Of a DNA stretch of 64,000 bases, positions 22,154 to 33,950 are shown in pieces. Position numbers and translations under genes: made by a program. The DNA comes from Spinacia oleracea (Eukaryota > Streptophyta > Magnoliopsida > Caryophyllales > Amaranthaceae): the NCBI RefSeq assembly GCF_020520425.1, contig NC_079488.1, forward strand, positions 1,589,747 to 1,653,746, read 5' to 3'. The notes beneath the pieces were generated by a model, which saw only the letters and a program-made list of their open reading frames with translations, searched no databases and had not been told where the DNA came from. Positions within the stretch are counted from its first letter, which is position 1. Each line of letters starts with the position of its first letter.

Positions 22154-24866
22154 ATTAAAACTACAATTGAAAAGAATAAACAAATAAATAACCATTCACA
22201 GTTTCTCTTAATAAACTTAAATTCTAGCATACATGCATAATTCAATGTTTATTAAGCATTTTATTCAAATTATGTGTTCCGGCAGGTGTGAATAAAATGA
22301 TTCCAAGATCCTAAAATCATTGAAGAACTAAGCACAGTTTGTCGACTTAATCCTAGAACATCTTAGGTAAGCAAAAGCCTTTTGCTAATAGTCTAGAAAC
22401 TATTCTTGGTTGATAGGTACGTCTAAGAACTTATTAGGTAAACCTATCGATTTTGCCACGACATAAAAGGACTCCTTACTTATATCGTTGAGTTTCACCA
22501 AAACTAACATGTACTCACAATTATTTGTGTACCTTGCCCCTTTAGGACCAATAAGTAACACCTCGCTGAGCGAAAACTATTACTAGATTGATGTAAAGGA
22601 TATCCAAGCAAGTGTATATTTTGGCATGGCACCTTTTAACTCAATTTTTAAGTTTGGAACTTAAGGCTCTTACTATGTTGGTTAGATTTTAAGTGAACTA
22701 AAATCCTTAATCATGCAACATAATCAAGCTTTTGATCTCATGCATTTTAAGACATATTTAAAAGCAATAAATAACTTAAAACATGCATAAGATATTTGTG
22801 ATCTAGTATGGCCCGACTTCATCTTGAAGCTTTAACTTCAAAGTCCGTCTTGAAAATCTCCGTGGGAGGCACCATTTTCTTCAAATAGGATAAGCTATAA
22901 CTAATTACAACTATTTGATGGTTCGCAGACCATATTTGAATTGAAAAATAACTTTGGTACTTTAGACCAATTACATTCAAATTAATGGTACGCAGACCAT
23001 ATTTTCTATCCTATTTGGGCCATACTAGTCACTTCATAACCTGCAAAATAGTACATATACAATATATACCATTCACCCATTCATTATCATGAATGGCCCA
23101 CTTAGCTGGTTAGTAAAACACATTATGCATCACGTAAATATTTGCAGCAATTAATCAAGGGCACCAATAATCTACCAATTATTCAGTCCTTATTAATTCT
23201 AATCAAGTTGTTTTAACCTTAAGGATTTGTAGACCTAATCAAGAGTTTATGACTAAAAAACGCTCCCACTTAAACCAATAAATTCATATGCTTTACTAAT
23301 TTTAAACATAAAAATGTATTTCTAGTCTAACCGGAAACATACAAATTTAATTAAAATTTAAAGCTCATATAAATTTATAATTGAATCCAAAAAGTTTAAT
23401 TTAATTTCAGTCGTTATTTAAATTAATTCATGATTTTAATTTTAGTAAAATAATTAGAATAAATAACATTTATTATAATTACAATATTCAAAATTAAAAT
23501 CCAAGAAAATAATTTAAATTATTAATTTTAAAATTAATTAAAATTACGTGAACTGAAATTTTCAAATTAAACATTCAAAACGATCTAATCGTAACGCAAA
23601 CACCCTACGCATTGCACGCCCATGGGCCGCACGCACACAGCCATCGCTGGCCATGTGCGCGCAGCCCATGCGCTCGTCGCATAGCTGCTGCATCTCCATC
23701 GCAAGCCATCGCACGCTGTGGTGCTTGCTGCGCGCGCGCCAGCGCTCGTCGCACGCGAGCCATCGCTCGCAGTGCGCGCGAGCCATCGCTCGCTGGGCGC
23801 GCGTCATCGCTCGCTGTGCGCGCGACATCGCTCGCTGTGCGCGCGAGCAACGCTGGGCGCAGCGCTCGTGGCACACGAGCTTGCGCTCGCTGCGCGCGAG
23901 GCTGCGCGCTCTTGCGCGAGGCAGTGCGCGTTGTGGCGCAGCTCGCTTGCTGCCCACACGCGACTGCCTTGGCTTGCCTTTCGCCCATGCCCATTTGTTC
24001 ATAGCTCGTGGCACACGACACAAGGCAGGGCTGCTGCCTTGTGCTCGTGCACTACGCCCTTGCTCATTGCATTCGTGCCGCACGGGCGACGAGCTCCCTT
24101 GCTCGTCGTCGCATGCCCGCACTATACAACACCCCTTAAGGGTAACACGAAGCGTCCATTGCTTTGTGCGTGCAAGTTATATGAACGAATCGCATAAAAA
24201 TTTAAAATTTATAAAATTAATGACAAATTAATAAATATTATTAATTTCATAATTTTAGGGCGAAAAATCGAAAATTTATTATCCAATTGATTTCCGATTG
24301 TTATGGATTCAAGTCTAGGTCATAAAAATTTAAAATTTATCATAAATTTACAATTTTTATGGTGGTTTTTAATCATAGGTTTCTAATTAAATTACAATTA
24401 ATTATGAAAATCAAATTAATTCTAAATTATTCTAATTTTCAACAAATTAATCATAATTACAAATTAGATTGCATAATTAACAAGACTAGGCATTCAAACT
24501 TGTTAAACATATGCAGTAGGTCAATCAAAAATTCAAGATTTATCAACAAGAATCGCAAATATTTAATTTAACATCACAATTAAATACTATTTTTGATTCA
24601 AGGTTTCGAATTTGAGAATTCTGGGTTCGGCAGAAAAATACTATTTTTGTCAAAATTTTAGAATGCCTTTTACATGCGGAATTGACACAAAAATCACTCG
24701 ATTTGGATGAGTAACGAAGAAACTGCCGAAAAACTGCGTACGTATAATTAAATAAACGCAATTTGCAATTAATTAACAATTACGAAAATTAATCACCCCT
24801 TTTAATTCTTGCAAATTTGTAATATTTAACCATGTTTATGCAATTTAGATTATGAAAATAATAAGG
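22154..24866 (-). other. Leader of element 3
   Basis: Untranslated leader like that of element 1, with the AAGTGGGAGC motif near 23265 and a GC-rich tandem-repeat island at about 23590-24120 made of CGAGCCATCGCTCGCTG-like units. No gene is seen. Confidence 0.7.
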
Positions 24867-24880
24867 GGCTCGTGATACCA
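24867..24880 (-). other. Primer binding site (element 3)
   Basis: Sense strand TGGTATCACGAGCC, one base inside the 5' LTR, resembling the initiator tRNA-Met site with one inserted base. Confidence 0.8.
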
Positions 24881-24881
24881 C

Positions 24882-26304
24882 TGTTAGGTTATGATACATA
24901 TGATATTACATAAATCATGCGGAAACAACCATTAACCCAGGATTACATATTATTTACACATAATCATATAGCATAATTTAGATGCATACTCTTTGTTGCG
25001 TGCCCTCCCTAGCTGCGCCCGAACCGAGCAAGAACAAGTCTTTAGGACTCCAAGTGTCGTCCCTCCGTAGATAGTCCACAGCACGTCCGGATCCGCCTTA
25101 AGATTGACCAACTAGAATCGCCCTTAAGGTACTAGAATTTTCGGCACTTTTGAGCAAGATGTGTGATTGAATTTTTCTCTCAAAAACTCACTTTGAATAC
25201 TTTGAAACTCGTTATGAATTGTGAACCCAGGCCACATATTTATAGGGTTATGGAAAGGGAATTGGAATCCTATTCAGATATTAATTAAACCTAGAATCCT
25301 ACAAGAACTCTATTTTAATTAATTTATCAAATAGAATTAGGAATTTAATCATTAACCGAACTCTGCACGTTTTAGGAAACGTGCACGAACACAAACACTT
25401 ACGCACACACACACGGCAGCCTCGATGGGCCGCCCATGCGTGCGTGCGAGCAGCAGCCCACGCAGCGAGGCCTGCGCGAGCCACAAGCCCACGCAAGCAC
25501 CCGCGCGCGCTGCGCGCGCTGTGCGCGCTGCCACGGCCTGCTGGGCCTGGCCTTGCGCTGGGCCTGGCGTGGCTGTTTGTGTGGCGCGCTTGGCTTGCTG
25601 GGCGATGGCCTGGCTTCGTGCTGGGCCCTCGTCCGGCAGGCTTCGTCCGATGCTTATTCGTACGATACGCTTCCGATTAAATTTCCGATTCCGGAATTCA
25701 TTTCCGATACGAACAATATTTAATATTTCCGATTCCGGAATTAATTTCCGTTTCGAACAAATATTTAATATTTCCGTTTCCGGAATTATTTTCCGATTCC
25801 GGTAATATTTCCGATTCTGACAATATTTCCGTTTCCGGCAATATTTCCGATTCTGGTAATATTTCCATTTCCGATAATATTTTCCGATACGTACCATGTT
25901 TCCGTTTCCGGCAACATCTACGACTTGGATAATATTTATATTTCCGATACGATCCATATTTCCGTTTCCGGTAATATCATCGTTTCCGGAGTATTCATTT
26001 CTTGCCTGTGACGATCTCAGCTCCCACTGAAACCAAGATCCATCGATTCCGAATATCCATAGATAGAGTATTTAATGCCATTAAATACTTGATCCGTTTA
26101 CGTACTATTTGTGTGACCCTACGGGTTCAGTCAAGAGTAAGCTGTGGATTAATATCATTAATTCCACTTGAACTGAAGCGGCCTCTAGCTAGGCATTCAG
26201 CTCACTTGATCTCACTGAATTATTAACTTGTTAATTAATACTGAACCGCATTTATTAGACTTATCATAGAATGCATACTTGGACCAAGGGCATTATTTCC
26301 TTCA
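24882..26304 (-). repeat. 5' LTR of element 3
   Basis: 1423 bp with TG/CA ends, U3 array of CGGAA-rich units (about 25670-25990) and a GC-rich tract at about 25380-25650. It has about four differences from the 3' LTR. It is followed by CCTTC (26305-26309) and then the displaced last base of element 2's LTR (26310). Confidence 0.95.
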
Positions 26305-26309
26305 CCTTC
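26305..26309. repeat. Target-site duplication of element 3, right copy (CCTTC)
   Basis: Matches 15875-15879. Confidence 0.88.
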
Positions 26310-26310
26310 A

Positions 26311-28082
26311 CGCGCGGGCTGTGGGCGCATCAAAGAAGAAAGTGCGCGTTGTGGGCGCAACACATCGCTGTGAGCATGGCAGACGTTGTTTAGCGAGGCG
26401 ACGGGGTGTTGCGGGCTGGGTGCGGCCACAGCGCGCTAGATGTGGGCATAAAGCGCTTCGCTGTGGGCACATTGCACGATCAGGTACGTTGTTGTGACGA
26501 TGCTTCCCACACTACCGAAATTTTATGACTAGCATCGGAAACTAGCTCCGTGTCATCCAAAATAACGAATTGCCTCGATGGCCGAATAAATCAAGCTAAG
26601 TGAAACCGGAACTTCCGCAAATCATTTCCGAAAAACTCCATTTTCCAACCAAACAAGACGTTTTCAATACGAACCATCCGATAGTCATTCGACCCACCTC
26701 CAAATCTCCGGAAACATCCAAATGATTGTAAAATCACCTGAAATATCAAAGAAAACACAAACGGAGCGTAATAGAGTACGATAACGACGACTTATGCAAT
26801 TATGACTTTAAATGCAACTAATATGAGAAAAATGCCAAGAAATGCAACCTAAATGAGCCTAAAATACCCTATATAAATATGATTCATCAATATGTCGAAA
26901 TATCATACAAAATTAAGTTTTATTTCTCTAAAAGCTTCACAAGCCTACGCCGCCGACTCTGAAATGCACCAACAGGAAGGTCGCAGACTAGCCTTACTCT
27001 CTGACAATTTTGAAGTATAATGGTTCGATGGCCGTCAAATTGCAAGGATTTCATCTGTCGTAGCTAAAGGTCGCCGGATCAGTAAGTGTAGTGCTGTCAA
27101 GGAAAAAACATTGGCTATTTTAAAGGTTTTAACACAATACTCCCGTAATGTAAGTTGTTAACTTTGTGTCCGTTGATGCAGACATAATAGATCTACACGC
27201 CAAGCTCGGTTTCAATAATACTTAAATAGGTCATGTTCGTGGTTGATGGATTTAAATTGTGTATGCGTTATAGTAGTATCTTAAGAAAGCCGACTAGGGA
27301 TCAGTTATTCACTTGTATTCTTGTAATGATCATGTTCATCTTTGAATGTAATATAGCTCTAATGTGGCCTAATTGTTGTAGTTTTCTGTTCAAAGTAGTT
27401 CTAGGTTAGCTTCCTGCAAAGTCAATCATCATATAGTACTATAGTAGTACTAGTAGAGTAGTAGTGTTCATGGAAAAGGTTACATTTAACTAGTGATGTA
27501 TTCAGGTCGTGAGTATTTTAACAAAACTATTAATCTTGACAACAAAAAATTGAGGTTCATAAAACCCTTTGATTTCAACTTGGCACTATGTTACTAGAAT
27601 CTAAACTATCTCAACTACAACAGAGATAAAAGACACATCTCAACTCTCAACCCGAGTTCAGCTAAGGTCACATTCACTGCAAAATCGACAGAGCATACTT
27701 TCTTTTGAGAATTTTGCATAATCAACTCCGCAGTATATTTCTCTTCATCACACGACCTGCACTTTAGACAGTAAGATTAGAAATGGAAATATATAAGTAG
27801 CTTGAAATAACATTAACCACTCATACATAGGACAAAGAACCAAGATTTCCATTATTTACCCTGGTCTGAAAACCTAGATGAAATTTACCCAGACAATTAT
27901 TCTCGATATATTCTCAAGTAAGATGCAAGCATTAGCAGCAAGATATATCTAACTGATATCAATATATTATTCAATTGACATCATGCTGCTAGTTATATCT
28001 GATTTAAATGTATATAAATACAGTACATATTCCGAGTGTTCATAGCAACTTAGCAAGTACAGATTTACACCAAGGCAACTAA
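26311..28082. other. Intergenic DNA flanking element 2
   Basis: The first 200 bases are GC-rich (CGCGCGGGCTGTGGGCGC and similar) and look like an old repeat. The rest is AT-rich without a convincing ORF, splice pattern or RNA gene. Confidence 0.5.
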
Positions 28083-28265
28083 GGTGATGTTTGGTTGACA
28101 TTAAATACCATGGGAAGTATGACTTCCTAGGAAGTGGAAGATTGTAGGATTGTTTGGTTGACAAAAACAAGTACAAAATGGAGGAAGTTGCTTACCTAGG
28201 TTCCTTTAGGTAAGTGAAACTTTCCATGAGAATTTACTTCCCATGTTTAACTAAACAATATCACC
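28083..28265. mobile_element. Small MITE-like inverted-repeat element
   Basis: About 183 bp. It starts GGTGATGTTTGGTTGACA and ends with the near inverted complement TTAACTAAACAATATCACC. An internal pair (GGGAAGTATGACTTCC and TTTACTTCCCATG) strengthens the inverted arrangement. No ORF is present. No clear target-site duplication was found, so the superfamily is not assigned. Confidence 0.55.
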
Positions 28266-28593
28266 TGAGCAAAGATGACAGAATTCTCACTAGCTGTTAC
28301 ATGTTCATCCAGCAAATCGTAACTCATAAGCAAAAGTTTAGTCCTGAAGCAACCTATATCAGGCACACCATTACTAAAAATCTTCACAACATAGACAGAA
28401 GAAAATCTGTGTGAATCAAGCGATAGATAACTGATTCTTATCCAACTTAATTATTCTACAAATACTTTGCAGCTCATCTTTTCGACAAAAGAGGCTCACA
28501 TAAAACTAAGGATAGCTGCAAAAAAACACCCAAAGCTCGACTCACACAACTACAACTGAGAAGTACCTTTTAAAAGGAGGTGATACAGTGAGA

Positions 28594-29050
28594 GCGTTAA
28601 CGTTATACGGGGAACAAGTTGGATTCTATCTAATTTATGTGCCCGATCAAACTATCATACTATGCATATTCTCTAGGAATTCAAACTGTTTTACTTAGAT
28701 TTAAAATACTCGGATAAGGCTGGCAAGAAGAGGCCTCCAAATTAACTGCTTAGGGTCTAAGTTAAGGGTTCAACTTTAGAAGCCAAAAAGGAATCAACAA
28801 ACATTCAGCCAAAAATTAAGTGTGTTAACATTATACAGGAAACAAAGTTGGATTCTATCTGATTTATGTGCTCGATCATACTATCATACTCTGCATATTC
28901 TCTAGGCTTTCAAACTGTTTTACTTAGATTTAAAATACTCGGACAAGGCTGACAAGAAGAGGCCACCAAATTAACTGCTTAGGGTTTAGGTTAAGGGTTT
29001 AACTTTAGAAGCAAAAAAGGAAGCAACAAACATTCGGCCAAAAACAGGAC
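28594..29050. repeat. Direct tandem duplication, about 228 bp unit
   Basis: Copy 1 (28594-28820) and copy 2 (28822-29050) share long blocks such as GTTGGATTCTATCT and AAACTGTTTTACTTAGATTT, with scattered substitutions. It is non-coding and lies downstream of the short Lys-rich gene. Confidence 0.8.
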
Positions 29051-29249
29051 AAAATGTATGCAGAACCATATCCCATTACGGCGGAGTTCTCAGTACTATC
29101 TCAGAAATTTTACCACAAGGAAATATCTTTGGCAGTTGCAGCATCCTCAAGGTTGATATGAATCTCGTTCAGGCTGCTAATCAGATTGCAAAGACCTGTA
29201 CTTTCTAGCCATGCGAAACTCAGAAACTCCAAAATTTCGATTGTACTTT

Positions 29250-30300
29250 TTCTTTAGGTTAATTGCAGGTTTCATGAGTAGACAGATTATGATTTTGGTA
29301 CTTGGTATTTTAAATCAATCTTCAAGACCCTAACTAGCATTTTCAGTTCAATTTCTCACTCAAGTTCATAGCTCAACAAATTTTACCCACTTTCACAACA
29401 AACAAATCGGCTACATTGAATTTCAAGTCACAAATTTCAGATCAAAACCCAGCAAATTCATCCTTTTCAGTTCAATTCCCCAATCAAATTCATTCTTCAG
29501 CCAATTATACTCAACTTCACAACAATTAAACAGACACTTGAGTTCATAACCCAACTAGCATTTTCAGTTCAATTTCTCACTCAAGGTTCATCCCTTAAGA
29601 AATTTTACCCACTTTCACAACAATAAAACCAGCTACATTAATTTCAAGTCACAAATTTCAGATTAAAACCCAGTAAATTCATCCTTTTCCGTTCAATTCC
29701 CCAATACAAATTCATTCTTCAACAAATTATACTCAACTTCACAACAATTAAACAGACACCTGAGTTCATAACCCAACTAGCATTTTCAGTTCAATTTCTC
29801 ACTCGAGTTCATCCCTTAACAAATTTTACCCACTTTCACAACAATCAAACCAGCTACATTGATTTCAAGTCACAAATTTCAGATCAAAACCCAGAAAATT
29901 CATTCTTTTCAGTTAAAATCCCCAATCTAATTCATTCTTAAACAATTCTACTCAATTTCACTTTAGGTTAATTGCAGGTTTCATGAGTAGACGGATTATG
30001 ATTTTGGTACTTGGTATTTTAAATCAATCTTCAAGACCCTATCTAGCATTTCAGTTCAATTTCTCACTCAAGTTCATAGCTCAACAAATTTTACCCACTT
30101 TCACAACAAACAAACCAGCTACATTGATTTCAAGTCACAAATTTCAGATCAAAACCCAGCAAATTCATCCTTTTCAGTTCAAATCCCCAATCAAATTCAT
30201 CCTTCAACCAATTGTACTCAATTTCACAACAATTAAACAGACACTTACTTCAGTTCACAACCCAGCAATTCCACAAATTCAGGCCACTCCTAAAATAAAT
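29250..30300. repeat. Tandem array, about 225 bp unit, four partial copies
   Basis: Blocks such as CTAGCATTTTCAGTTCAATT and CCCACTTTCACAACAA recur at about 29331, 29553, 29777 and 30040. The first and last copies also share the AATTGCAGGTTTCATGAGTA segment. The array is pyrimidine-rich on the plus strand and ends just 3' of the gene at 30320-30685. An ORF at 29983-30309 through it is a by-product of the repeats. Confidence 0.8.
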
Positions 30301-30319
30301 AAAAATTAGGGTTATACCT

Positions 30320-30685
30320 CTATTTACAATAGCGATCAGCCTTCTTCTTGACACGATCATCAAGAGCTTCTTCAATAGATTTGGATTTAGCAGCAACAGG
30401 ATCATACCCAAATTTTTTAGCCTCGACAGGAAAAAGATCATCATATTTCATCTTCCTCGCAGCATCAATCGTATAAACAACTTCTCCAGAATCAGTATCA
30501 AGAGTAGTTGTGGGCTGTTGTTGTTCTTCGAGAATAATACCAGCTTGTTGTTGTTGTTGAATTTCTTCATGTTTGCTTTTCTTCTTCTTTTTCTTTTTGT
30601 CGATGGCTTTGCTTCGGCTTGCTAATTCTCCGCCTTTGAAACTTAAGCGTCCTCCTTTCACTCGCTCGTATGGGTTATCCGACAT
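30320..30685 (-). CDS. Short Lys-rich conserved protein, possibly FAM32A-like
   Basis: 121 codons from ATG at 30685 (MSDNPYERV...) to TAG. The frame is open further upstream to 30835, but that part is Arg/Gly-rich and looks like 5' UTR; MSDNPYERVKGGRLSFKGG looks like a genuine N-terminus. Visible features: a GGRLSFKGG motif at about residues 10-18, a poly-Lys tract (KKKKKKKSK) at about 30-38, a Gln-rich stretch, then a conserved-looking C-terminal segment (YTIDAARKMKYDDLFPVEAKKFGYDP...EEALDDRVKKKADRYCK). The K/G motif followed by a Lys run recalls the FAM32A/DUF1754 nuclear proteins, but the C-terminal half does not match what I recall of that family, so the name is tentative. It appears intronless. 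A TATA-like box lies about 220 bases upstream. The function is not known from the sequence. Confidence 0.75.
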   Translation of the reverse strand: MSDNPYERVKGGRLSFKGGELASRSKAIDKKKKKKKSKHEEIQQQQQAGIILEEQQQPTTTLDTDSGEVVYTIDAARKMKYDDLFPVEAKKFGYDPVAAKSKSIEEALDDRVKKKADRYCK

Positions 30686-30902
30686 CTCTCCTCCGTCTCG
30701 AGCTTCCTTGCCGTCCGCCGTCCGCCGTCCGCCACCACTTCGGGTGTTCCTTGGTCTTAGGTTAATCGTCCTCCTCCTTTGTGGTCTATCCACCAAGATT
30801 ATTTGGGACTCGGGTGGGGCCAGAGTCTGTGTCACATTGTATTCGTTGATGTTTCTATCACTGTATCGTTATTTGACGTCCGCCTACGCTAAAATCGTCT
30901 TA

Positions 30903-30911
30903 TTATTTATA
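30903..30911 (-). promoter_or_regulatory. TATA-like box of the Lys-rich protein gene
   Basis: Minus-strand TATAAATAA about 220 bases upstream of the chosen ATG, leaving room for a 5' UTR of roughly 190 bases. Confidence 0.45.
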
Positions 30912-31269
30912 GTGAAAGTACAAAATTGCCCTTATAAAAACTTACCCCTCCATTCATTTTTTTACCCTTTTTACCTCACCTCTCTCTCAACCCCCCTCCC
31001 CCTCCAGCCCGGTGTCTCGGTACTTACCGAAAAATTAAATTTCGGCGAGCAATTTTTTTTCTCTTTAACTCATTATGGTATCGAACTCGTAATCTCGCCG
31101 AAAAAAGTTGTTGACAACGTTACTTTATTCATAATTCATCAAAGAAGCTGGAGGGGGAGCTCACATAATGGTGTAAGTCGTGGAAGTAGTTCGCCGGAAT
31201 ATCGTGAACAAGCATCAATGGAGGAGGTAAAAATGGAGTTTTTTTTAATTTATTTTTACTATTCATTTC

Positions 31270-31522
31270 TCGAGCACGGACTTTGCATGGTGGTCATGGA
31301 AGTGGAGCACGGACTTTGCATGGTGGACATGGGAGTGGTGCACGGAATTTGCATGGCTCCCATGTCCATGGCGCAAATTCTGTGCACGGAAGACATGGAA
31401 GTGGCGCACATAATTTGCGTCGTGGACATGGGAGCTATGCAAATTCCGTGCTCCCATGTCCACCATGCAAAGTCCGTGCGCCACTTCCATGACCACCATG
31501 CAAATTCTGTGCGCGGGAAGCA
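31270..31522. repeat. 33-bp minisatellite arranged as a large palindrome
   Basis: Units such as GCACGGACTTTGCATGGTGG and CATGGGAGTGG repeat about every 33 bases. In the second half they appear inverted (CCATGCAAAGTCCGTGCGCC, CCACTTCCATGACCACCATG), so the block can fold back on itself. Because 33 is a multiple of three, frames stay open on both strands; I regard these as non-genic. Confidence 0.75.
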
Positions 31523-32127
31523 TATTTGAAATTCAATTTTTTTTTTTTTTAACGTAAAGTTTATTCAAATTTATATTATAATTTGTTAATTTAATTTTTA
31601 TTTATTTTAGAAATTTCTAGAAATTATGATGTATATTTAAAATTTTCGTGAAAAATAAATATGCGGATTATATTCGATTTTTCGTTAACATAATAAATTA
31701 TAATCAACTAAAATAATTATATTGAACAATCAAAATAAAAACAGAAAATTAAATAATAAAAATAAAACAAATTAAATCGAAAAATATAAAATCTACAAAA
31801 ATTAAATAATATAAACAAAAATAGTACAACAATAATAATAATAAAAAAAAAGAAGGTGGGCAGCGAGAAAAAGGTTGAACAAACCCGACCGAAGATCGGT
31901 TGAGGTGGTGCCGGCGCAACTGCTAGGCTGCCGGAGGAAGAAGGAAGGGAGAGAGGGAAGGAGCAGAGAAGGAGGAAAGGGTGATGAGGGAGGGGGTCCA
32001 TTTAATTTTAAAGGGTAAGATCGTACTTTCACGTAAAAAATTGGGGCGCTTTTAACTGAATAGGGCGTCGAATAAAAATCCTCTTCTATTATGGTCTCCA
32101 ATTTAATTTTTTTTTTTGAGATGATTT
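31523..32127. other. AT-rich intergenic spacer
   Basis: A homopolymer T run (31538-31550), AT-rich sequence, an AAT microsatellite near 31828-31845 and a purine-rich stretch at 31850-31995. No gene recognised. Confidence 0.5.
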
Positions 32128-33062
32128 TGAATTATTGAACGATTTCCGTAAATATTGTTTAAATGGAAATATATTCCTCGTTTGCATTGTTTTGAAAACT
32201 AATTCCCATCATACTGTTCACGTAGGATCGGAATTGAATTTTTTATTTTTTTATTTGTTGATAAGAAAACCGCTAACCACATTTGCGGTTCTACTATTTT
32301 ATGTTTTTGTAAACGAAGAAAACACTCGAGCAAATTTCGCCTTCTTCCTTCCTTCCTTCCAGCAACAAGCACTCCAACCATAATTAAAAATTCCGACGAT
32401 TACTCTCACACCTTAAGATCGCCATTCCTTCCATCAGGAGGATTTCTTTTGTTCTTCTTGACTCTGCAATGATTCTTTGTTCTTCCACTCCTGCATTCAT
32501 GGAGAGTCCTCCTCCCCAGACCGCAATGCTTCGGCATTTCCAGTTCTTTGGTGGAGGTGTTTCATCAATGGCGAACTACAACCTTCATCCTCTCTCTTCC
32601 CACTTCGAGCGAAATTGCACAAATCATTGTCAACTTAGAAAAAGGGGGAAAAAATCACACACCCAAAAAAAGAATTCAATGAATTTAAGAAAATTTTACC
32701 AAGAGCAATGATGGAAAGAGAGTAGTAAGATGGAGATGGTAATCGGCGGTGTTGCCGCTGAGAAAGTCGTGAAAGCGTGGGCAGGTTGGGGAGGAGGAAC
32801 CCGATTAACGTCGAAGATAGGTTATGGCGGTGATGGGTTTTCTGCTATAATATCTCTCTCCTTTTTCCTTTTTTTAAATAATTTTTTAGTAGAACCGCTA
32901 TTGTTACCGGCGGTTCTATAGTCAATAAAAAAATAAAAAATAAAAAGTAATGTCGATCCTACGTGGACAATATGCTGGGAATTAGTTTACAAAACGATGC
33001 AAACAAGGAATTTATTTTCATTTAAACAATATTGAGGGAAGTCGTTCTGAATTATTCGCTTG
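32128..33062. mobile_element. Mutator-like element with TIRs of about 180 bp and a gene-like core
   Basis: The left arm (about 32128-32310) and right arm (about 32875-33062) are inverted complements over long blocks: TATTGTTTAAATGGAAATATATTCC, GTTTGCATTGTTTTG and CACGTAGGATCG pair with their counterparts at 32960-33040. Long TIRs and a short non-transposase core fit a non-autonomous MULE. The core has a pyrimidine-rich 5' part and an 80-codon ORF at 32469-32711 (MILCSSTPAFMESPPPQ...) without a recognised domain; it could be captured host sequence. The exact ends and target-site duplication were not resolved. Confidence 0.65.
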
Positions 33063-33117
33063 GTTTTTTTCCCTAATCCAAAGTAAATATATACGAGCGG
33101 GTGTTAAATTAATTAAA

Positions 33118-33950
33118 CTAGCAATTTGGCCCGTGCAATGCACGAGAGAAATTTATAAAGTGTTAAAATAACTTACATTACTCGGCATACAACCATTTTT
33201 AGGCATTATGAAATTTTAAATTATTTATGTAAATTCATAAATTTTGTTTATTGTAAGATATAAATAAATAACATTTAAGGTTATTACTAAATTAATCTAA
33301 ATAATATTTAGAGAAAACAATCAACAACAGTGATAATATATTGTACAATATAATATCTATGACAAAATAAATGATTATTAAAATAATCACAATAAACATT
33401 AACGAAAATTGAGATTTGGCCATAGAAAATTGAAAAAGATACACGCGACACATAACATAAAGCACGCACACATACCTCGGGAAAATGTATGATGATATTT
33501 TTTTGTTGAAAATGATGAGGATATAGAGTTGATGGTGTGGTGATATGATGAAATGGTTGATAGTTCAATTTATTTATAAGGAGTGCAAGGAAGATGAGAG
33601 GTTGATGGCTTATTTTGATTAGATGTTTAGTTTTCTCTTTTTTGTAGTTAAGAATTTTAAAAGACTATTAACTTATACAAGGTAAGTATTAGTGTTTAAT
33701 GTTTATTGTTATTGTTATTATTATGGAATATATTAATATAATTTAAGTTAGTTTATTAAGTTATGATTATTTATTGTATGTTTTTATTATGTGTGTCTTT
33801 TGAGTTATTTATTTATTTATTTTAATAAGGGTGTCTTTTGAATTTTCTCTATTTTAATTATAAAAAATGTAGAAAAAAGGTAGATTGATGAGGTGATGAC
33901 ACTTGTCATTTTGTCACCTATGGTTACAGTTTTTATAGACTAGGTATAGA
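33118..33950 (-). mobile_element. Non-autonomous Helitron
   Basis: On the minus strand it starts TCTATACCTAGTCTATAA (from 33950) and ends with a CGTGCATTGCACG hairpin, a 7-15 base spacer and CTAG (33121-33118). The flanking host bases are A and T, as expected for insertion between A and T without target-site duplication. No Rep/helicase ORF, so it is non-autonomous, 833 bp. Confidence 0.75.

Larger units (their letters stand above)
15880..26304 (-). mobile_element. Copia element 3, complete and young
   Basis: A complete 10.4-kb Copia element on the minus strand: 5' LTR 24882-26304, primer binding site 24867-24880, leader 22154-24866, gag-pol 18167-22153 with one nonsense codon, 3' untranslated part, polypurine tract 17303-17317, 3' LTR 15880-17302, flanked by CCTTC duplications. 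The two LTRs have equal length (1423 bp) and I see about four substitutions between them (near 16790, 17117, 17140 and 17247), which implies a very recent insertion. Confidence 0.96.

Noticed and set aside
21797..22195. Separate small gag protein gene in element 3
   Set aside because: It is the upstream piece of gag-pol cut by one nonsense codon; the frame continues unchanged after it.
31270..31522. CRISPR-like array
   Set aside because: The units are contiguous and degenerate without unique spacers, and the window is plant nuclear DNA.
30573..31529. 318-codon plus-strand ORF
   Set aside because: It runs antisense to the short Lys-rich gene and its 5' UTR and then through the 33-bp minisatellite, so length comes from repeats; no domain is seen.
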